Notes under the pieces: model-generated
What the model saw: only the letters and a program-made list of their open reading frames with translations
What the model was told of the DNA's origin: nothing
Databases searched by the model: none
Shown: piece after piece, positions 28,924 through 33,529 of the stretch
Position numbering within the stretch: position 1 is the stretch's first letter
Layout of the letters: each line of letters opens with the position of its first letter
Assembly (NCBI GenBank): GCA_019828545.1
Contig: JACVRA010000590.1
Span: 1 to 33,529, forward strand
DNA: 33,529 nucleotides
Direction of reading: 5' to 3'
Source of the DNA: Paracamarosporium sp. OC-R06-R3
Taxonomy: Eukaryota; Ascomycota; Dothideomycetes; Pleosporales; Didymosphaeriaceae
Translations under genes and position numbers: made by a program

Positions 28924-30742
28924 TGCGGGCCGCGCACGTGCATCTAAGCCGCATCACTGCCTCTTACATAGCCCGTACCATTGGTCTCATTATTGATCAA
29001 GTAAGATGCAAAACTCACGGATACTGCCGGAATGTAGTACACTATCATGATAGACGACAGAGTATGCTCCCCCTACCCGTGGGATAGAAGCATCTCATTG
29101 ATGGTTGGGTGGGATTGGTCGGTAGCTGTTTGCTGCGGGAACGGCGCTTGCGGTCGCTGGAAGGGCCAGCGCTTTCGACGTCGTCGTCTCCGACATGAAC
29201 CGTCACTTGAAGAAAGAAGATCGTCGCATCTAATTCAATCTCATACTCGATTCGTCGTCAAATGTCAAGGATAAGGGACGAGACGAGCGAGACGCGTTTT
29301 GACGGGTAAGGTCGTTACTGACGTGCTTACTAAGCCTCGTGATCTTCAACCCATAGTCTTTGCAAAACGATATCTGAAGCTGGTGTTCCTTGGGGTATCA
29401 TGCTTCTCAATACACGCAACTAAGGCCGGTCTCCTGTCTTCTAACTATAACTTCTGGGTCCAAATACATCAGGGAAAGCAGGCGCGCAGTACTTTTTTCA
29501 AGCCAAACCTTTTGCCCACCGAGGTCGATTTAAACCGGTATCGACTTGCTCAATCATCCTAGAAACAAGCAATGTGATCTAATGTTCACATGCGGAACTT
29601 CAAACTGCTGGAAGCGGTATCGTCTAATATCCATCGATCGCTGCACTAAAGGATTGGCAAAGCAAGCTTTTGGCCTAGAAGGGTCTAAGAACCATCCCTG
29701 TGCAAAGACTAAGCCAGAGTGCATCCACGCTCGCAGCATTTGCCTGCGTCAAACCTGGGGAAACGGTGTCAATTTTCAACGTTTCTAGGCCTATGTGACC
29801 ACGCTGGGTCACTGATATACAAGGCGTTGAATGTTTCGCTTGGCGTAACCTTTTCAGGCCAGCAACCTGCTCGCTCGGACCGGATCCTCTTGGCGAGGCC
29901 ACATGCACCCCGCTTTAGCCGCTCTTTATCTCTTCCGCTTTCGACTGTGCTTGACCATGAGGCGGGTGACATTGGGAGCGAAAACTCCCAGCCCTTGGAG
30001 AGTTGAACCAATTGGAGGCGATATGACTTGGAGACTTACGTATACTTCTCAGCCGACTTTCACGTAACGCATTCTGCTGTACACTGACTTGCACGCGCAC
30101 CACACATCGCCATCAAGGCACGATATCTCATGGGCACTTTCCATTCGCTTATCTCGAGAAGATGGGCTAAACCCTGAAGATCACTCCTCCGAGGCGCATG
30201 CAGCCCCTTGCGTAGGCTACATTGTTTGAATCATCTCACCAATCATACTTGGGTACCTGCCACGCCGCCACCAATCGCGACCCGCCCCGCACGCACATCA
30301 CCACAAACAACGGCTTCTCTCGACGACTCACATTGTACATCAACACCGCACGCGGCCTTAATTTCCCGACGCACCCTGATCCCTAGTCCATGGCTGCAGA
30401 TCGGCCGGTGCCGTGGGTTCCGAAGGGAAGCTCGAGCGTGCAGCCCTTGGACGAGTTTCAGGTACGCAGTGAAGTGCAGCTTTCGCGCAGGACGCCGTGT
30501 GGAGTAGGCGATGAGCGCCGTCGCTGAACTTGGCACCGACGACGACCTGCCGTTTCGGGGGTCTCTGTAGCGATGTCGGTCGTGTGTGATTCGTGGTAGA
30601 ATGGCAGTACAAGCGTAAGGGCTGAGCATGCGTGCTACGTGGGCCTTATCTTTGGTATCATTGGTATGGGAAGGAGGTTCTTGGTTCGGCTTCTTGGAGA
30701 TGGGTCTAAGTGAGAAGTCTTGTTTACAGCCATCTTCAGTAC
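28924..30742. other. Intergenic region of about 1.8 kb
   Basis: Short frames on both strands (up to 128 codons at 30243-30629 minus) show no domain, signal peptide or splice chain. The interval includes the upstream regions of the F-box gene (left) and the secreted nuclease (right). I see no RNA gene or mobile element. Confidence 0.45.
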
Positions 30743-30749
30743 TATAAAG
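30743..30749 (+). promoter_or_regulatory. TATA box of the secreted nuclease gene
   Basis: TATAAAG lies 118 bp upstream of the ATG at 30861. The distance suits a TATA box with an 80-90 nt leader. It is the clearest TATA element in the window. Confidence 0.5.
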
Positions 30750-30860
30750 AAGGCGAGAGGGCGCAAGATAAAAATGCTGTGTCGAGAGCCGCTTCCTTGC
30801 CTCGCAACCACAGCCTGATACCAGATTTCACCCGGCGATATCAACCGCACTTCCACAGCC

Positions 30861-31584
30861 ATGAAGTCCATCCTTATCACCTCAGCCTTTGCGGCTCTCG
30901 TTGCTGCAGCCCCAATCGAAAAGCGCACCCCTCCCAACATTCCCTCTACCAGCAGTGCTACTTCTCTCCTCGCTGGCCTCACCGTTAAGGCTCAAGGCTC
31001 CCAAACCGGCTACTCCCGTGACTTGTTCCCCCATTGGATCACCATCTCTGGCACCTGCAATACCCGGGAGACCGTTCTCAAGCGTGACGGTACCAGTGTC
31101 GTTACCGACTCGGCTTGTGCATCCACCTCAGGCACCTGGAAGAGCCCGTACGATGGCGCTACTTGGACTGCCGCGAGCGATGTGGACATCGACCATGTTG
31201 TTCCTTTGAGCAATGCTTGGAAGGTATGTTCAATTTGCTCCAGATGTATTGTGTGAATCGCAAGCGTATACTTACTCTGGATAGTCTGGAGCGTCTAGTT
31301 GGACTACGGCGCAACGGCAGGCTTATGCCAACGATCTCACTAACCCCCAGCTGATCGCTGTGACCGACTCTGTCAACTCGTCAAAGGGCGATAAGGGACC
31401 CGAGGACTGGAAGCCCCCGCTAAGTAAGTGCTCGATTTGATCTCCATAGAGGCTCCGCTAATGCGTAACAGCGAGCTACTACTGCACGTATGCCAAGATG
31501 TGGATTAAGGTCAAGAGCGTCTATTCCTTGACTGTCACGAGCGCGGAGAAGTCTGCTCTCACAAGCATGCTGAACACATGCTAA
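30861..31584 (+). CDS. Secreted HNH-type nuclease of the DUF1524 family, 204 aa
   Basis: Exons are 30861-31223, 31285-31423 and 31472-31584. Introns are 61 and 48 nt. Residues 1-17 are a signal peptide (MKSILITSAFAALVAAA). A short propeptide ends in Lys21-Arg22, a likely Kex2 site, so the mature enzyme would start at TPPNIP. The HNH/DUF1524 core is clear: DVDIDHVVPLSNAWK (107-121) with the catalytic-type Asp111-His112, then SGASSW, R132 and YANDL (135-139), then NSSKGDKGPEDWKPP. Cysteines in GTCNT, DSACAS, YYCTY and the C-terminal NTC probably form disulfides. Family members are small extracellular metal-dependent nucleases; in fungi they may serve nutrient acquisition or act on competitor or host nucleic acids. 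That use is inferred. It converges on the CWF19L1 gene with only 151 bp between stop codons. Confidence 0.92.
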
Positions 31585-31735
31585 AAGCAAGCTATGATAT
31601 GACGAATGGGTAAAAATGCTTGTTAGGGATGCCTTTGATTATTATTCTATCCTGGATGTGGGAAGTCGCGCTTCCCAAAAGCCTGCTCTTATCCAAATAC
31701 GACCTCTTTTTTTCAAATCATTTCTGGTATCATGA

Positions 31736-33418
31736 CTAGTCCGCTGTGAAATCAAAATCTTTGAAAGCCTCCTTGAAGTTCTCAACGTCTTTTTCTTCCT
31801 CGGCCTGCATCTGCGCACAATTCTTCCAATCGATCCGCTGATCCAAACGGAGAAGCTTCGCAAGCACTTCTCGCCCAAATTGCAAGTGAAACTTGATCTT
31901 CTCATCAAACCGCAGGATCAAGCTGGTGTACTCCTCTGCACTATTTTTGGGATCCCAAATCAAGACTCTGAAGAAATCACTCGTCTCCTCGAAGCCGTCA
32001 CCTATGTCTTCTTTCGCGAAGTTGGGCCAGTGGAAGTTCTCTGCCAAAGCTTTGAATGCCGCTTCCACGAGCCCTTTCTGGATGAGGTCCGCATGCACAG
32101 GCATGTACTGCCAGTGGGTGTGCGGCAGGCTGGCTTTGCTGACCTCCCATGTGACGGAACCATATTCCCCTTCACCGCGCGAGTGAAGCATTTTGTTCAT
32201 TGTTGTTCTGTATTTCTGCATTTCTGAATAATTAGCGTGACGCTCCTCTTCCTCCATTGATGCCAGTGTCGGTTGGTGACTGAAGGGTATGATGAGGATA
32301 TGACATGGGAAGCCTAGCTTTGGGAAGGTTTGCGAGGTCGGTAGAGGACCTTTGGCGGTTGTTAAGTAGGAGCTCTCGCCGATCGATGTGACCAGGTGGG
32401 TTGCAATATTCTCATTCGAAAGACAGAAGAAACATTGTGATGCGTCTATAGGTCCTCTCGGTTCATGCTTCCGCCTCTTGTTCCCCCTACGGCCGCCACG
32501 CCGACCGTCGTCGTACACAAGAGCTTGCTCTTTGTGCTCAGGCGCAGGGCGCTTCTTGTCGGATTGTGTGAATGGGTTGATGGTCGAGCCAGAATGTGGG
32601 GAGACAGGATGGCTTGCAGTGGGGTCTAAAGAAAATGCATAGATCCACTTCTGCTTGTTGGGGTTCCCGTACGATGCAAGGCTGATGAATCGAGTCACAG
32701 GATAGAGATTGTCTGTTTCTTCACTCGGAACATGGAAGAAGGGTTCACGCTCGTAGTAGGCGGAGCCTGAAGTCGAAAAGTGATATCGCGGCTTTAATAT
32801 TACATCGAGGTCAGCGATGCATTGCTGTTCTCGTGATGGTTCGTCAGGGTTGAAAGCGACCTTGGACCGTGAACGGATTCCTTCTGGCCATTCTGTAGTC
32901 ACCAGGATGTCAGCGGTGGCAGCGCCACGTAGGACTCTTGCGTCCGTGTCGCTATAAAAGGGCGGATATTTATCTTGTGATTGTCCGGCGATGATGTTTG
33001 GGTCGAGTTGGCCGCCAAGGGCCACAATGCGGATGCCTTCTGCGGTCTTCATAGTCGTTCGTTTTCCAAGAAAATGCAGGTTGTGGCACAATTCGTCTTC
33101 AGAGGACGAAAGCTTGTCGACCACTGCTCTCGGGAAGGCACTGCTGCCAAGCGCGAAGTAAGTCGGAACGGGAATTTCTATCTTCCCATCCATCAGGAGC
33201 TGAACGTTCTTCTCATCTTCCTCGGTTGCATCTGAAGGGCTAGCAAAAAGATTGCCAGCAATGATGACCAAAGCGAAGTTTTGTTTAGCATGTAGAGTCG
33301 CGAGCTTCTGGAGGACGGTTGGGAAGTGGCCGTTCACATCGCCAATTACCGCGCTGATCCTCTGTTAGTGAGGGATCATTGTCTTGTAAAAATATCTTGC
33401 TCACATTTTGGAAGCCAT
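31736..33418 (-). CDS. CWF19-like protein (Drn1/CWF19L1), 543 aa
   Basis: Exons, in transcription order: 33418-33405 (only 14 nt) and 33353-31736, with a 51-nt intron. The joined N-terminus reads MASKIAVIGDVNGHFP, which fits the family and recovers the missing start. Residues 1-250 resemble the calcineurin-like N-terminal domain, related to lariat debranching enzyme Dbr1 but lacking most metal-binding residues. A basic linker (GRRGGRRGNKRRK, about 288-300) follows. The CwfJ C-terminal domain 1 contains CFFCLSN (312-318) and the HIT-like HTHWQYMPV (about 416-424). CwfJ domain 2 ends the protein. The family associates with the intron-lariat spliceosome and Dbr1 and helps intron turnover in the nucleus. 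The right terminal inverted repeat lies 83 bp upstream of the ATG. Two upstream ATGs (33445 and 33434) lie out of frame with the main start. Confidence 0.95.
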
Positions 33419-33500
33419 TGCAGCGAAAACGCATGCGTGATGGCATACAGGCGACGGGAGTTGTGGTTTTCACGTGGACACGGGCGCGTCTGTCTCGGCG

Positions 33501-33529
33501 TTACCGTGTCTTGGCAGTCAATGCACGTC
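33501..33529 (-). repeat. Right copy of the 29-bp terminal inverted repeat
   Basis: This is the reverse complement of bases 2-30 and runs flush to the last base of the window. It lies 83 bp upstream of the start codon of the CWF19L1/Drn1 gene, so it sits in or near that gene's promoter. The left copy has no recognisable gene beside it. This asymmetry suggests the promoter copy may be the original and the left copy a displaced or artefactual one, which is inference. Confidence 0.9.

Noticed and set aside
1..33529. Starship-type giant transposon
   Set aside because: No DUF3435 tyrosine recombinase gene was recognised near either end, and most of the gene content is conserved housekeeping. The terminal repeat alone is not enough.

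Overview
The window looks like nuclear DNA of a filamentous ascomycete. Genes carry short introns (about 45-61 nt) with GT...AG ends and CTAAC-like branch sites. They include fungal-only families (Zn2Cys6 regulator, TRI12-type MFS pump, Asn/Gln/Gly-rich secreted protein) alongside eukaryotic housekeeping proteins (Sua5, TM9/nonaspanin, Apn1-type AP endonuclease, Drn1/CWF19L1). A Dothideomycete, possibly Pleosporales, is my inference from general protein style; no marker gene proves it. I found no rRNA, tRNA, CRISPR array, transposase or Starship-type captain gene.

Layout. Positions 1-9.3 kb are gene-poor. They hold one intact orphan ORF of 530 aa with a duplicated 26-residue module (1899-3491), one three-exon orphan with an in-frame stop near its 3' end (3846-4981, possibly continuing to 5176), and about 4 kb with no convincing gene but several hairpins. 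From 9.3 kb to the right end the DNA is a mostly ordinary gene neighbourhood: Zn2Cys6 regulator (9327-11598, -), small three-exon protein (13588-14118, +), SUA5 (14253-15794, -), TM9 protein (16248-18327, -), AP endonuclease (19094-20649, +), TRI12-like MFS transporter (21383-23313, -), repeat-rich secreted protein (26258-27506, +), F-box protein (28108-28923, -), secreted DUF1524/HNH nuclease (30861-31584, +) and CWF19L1/Drn1 (31736-33418, -).

These genes do not form an obvious pathway or biosynthetic cluster. Two encode secreted proteins, one encodes an efflux pump and one a regulator, but they are interleaved with housekeeping genes. All exon coordinates were built by hand from splice sites and reading-frame continuity.

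The most unusual feature is at the edges: bases 2-30 and 33501-33529 are a perfect 29-bp inverted repeat that ends sharply, so the window is bounded by the same sequence in opposite orientation. This could mark the ends of a mobile or inverted segment, or be an assembly or contig-end artefact. The housekeeping cargo makes me lean away from an ordinary transposon.
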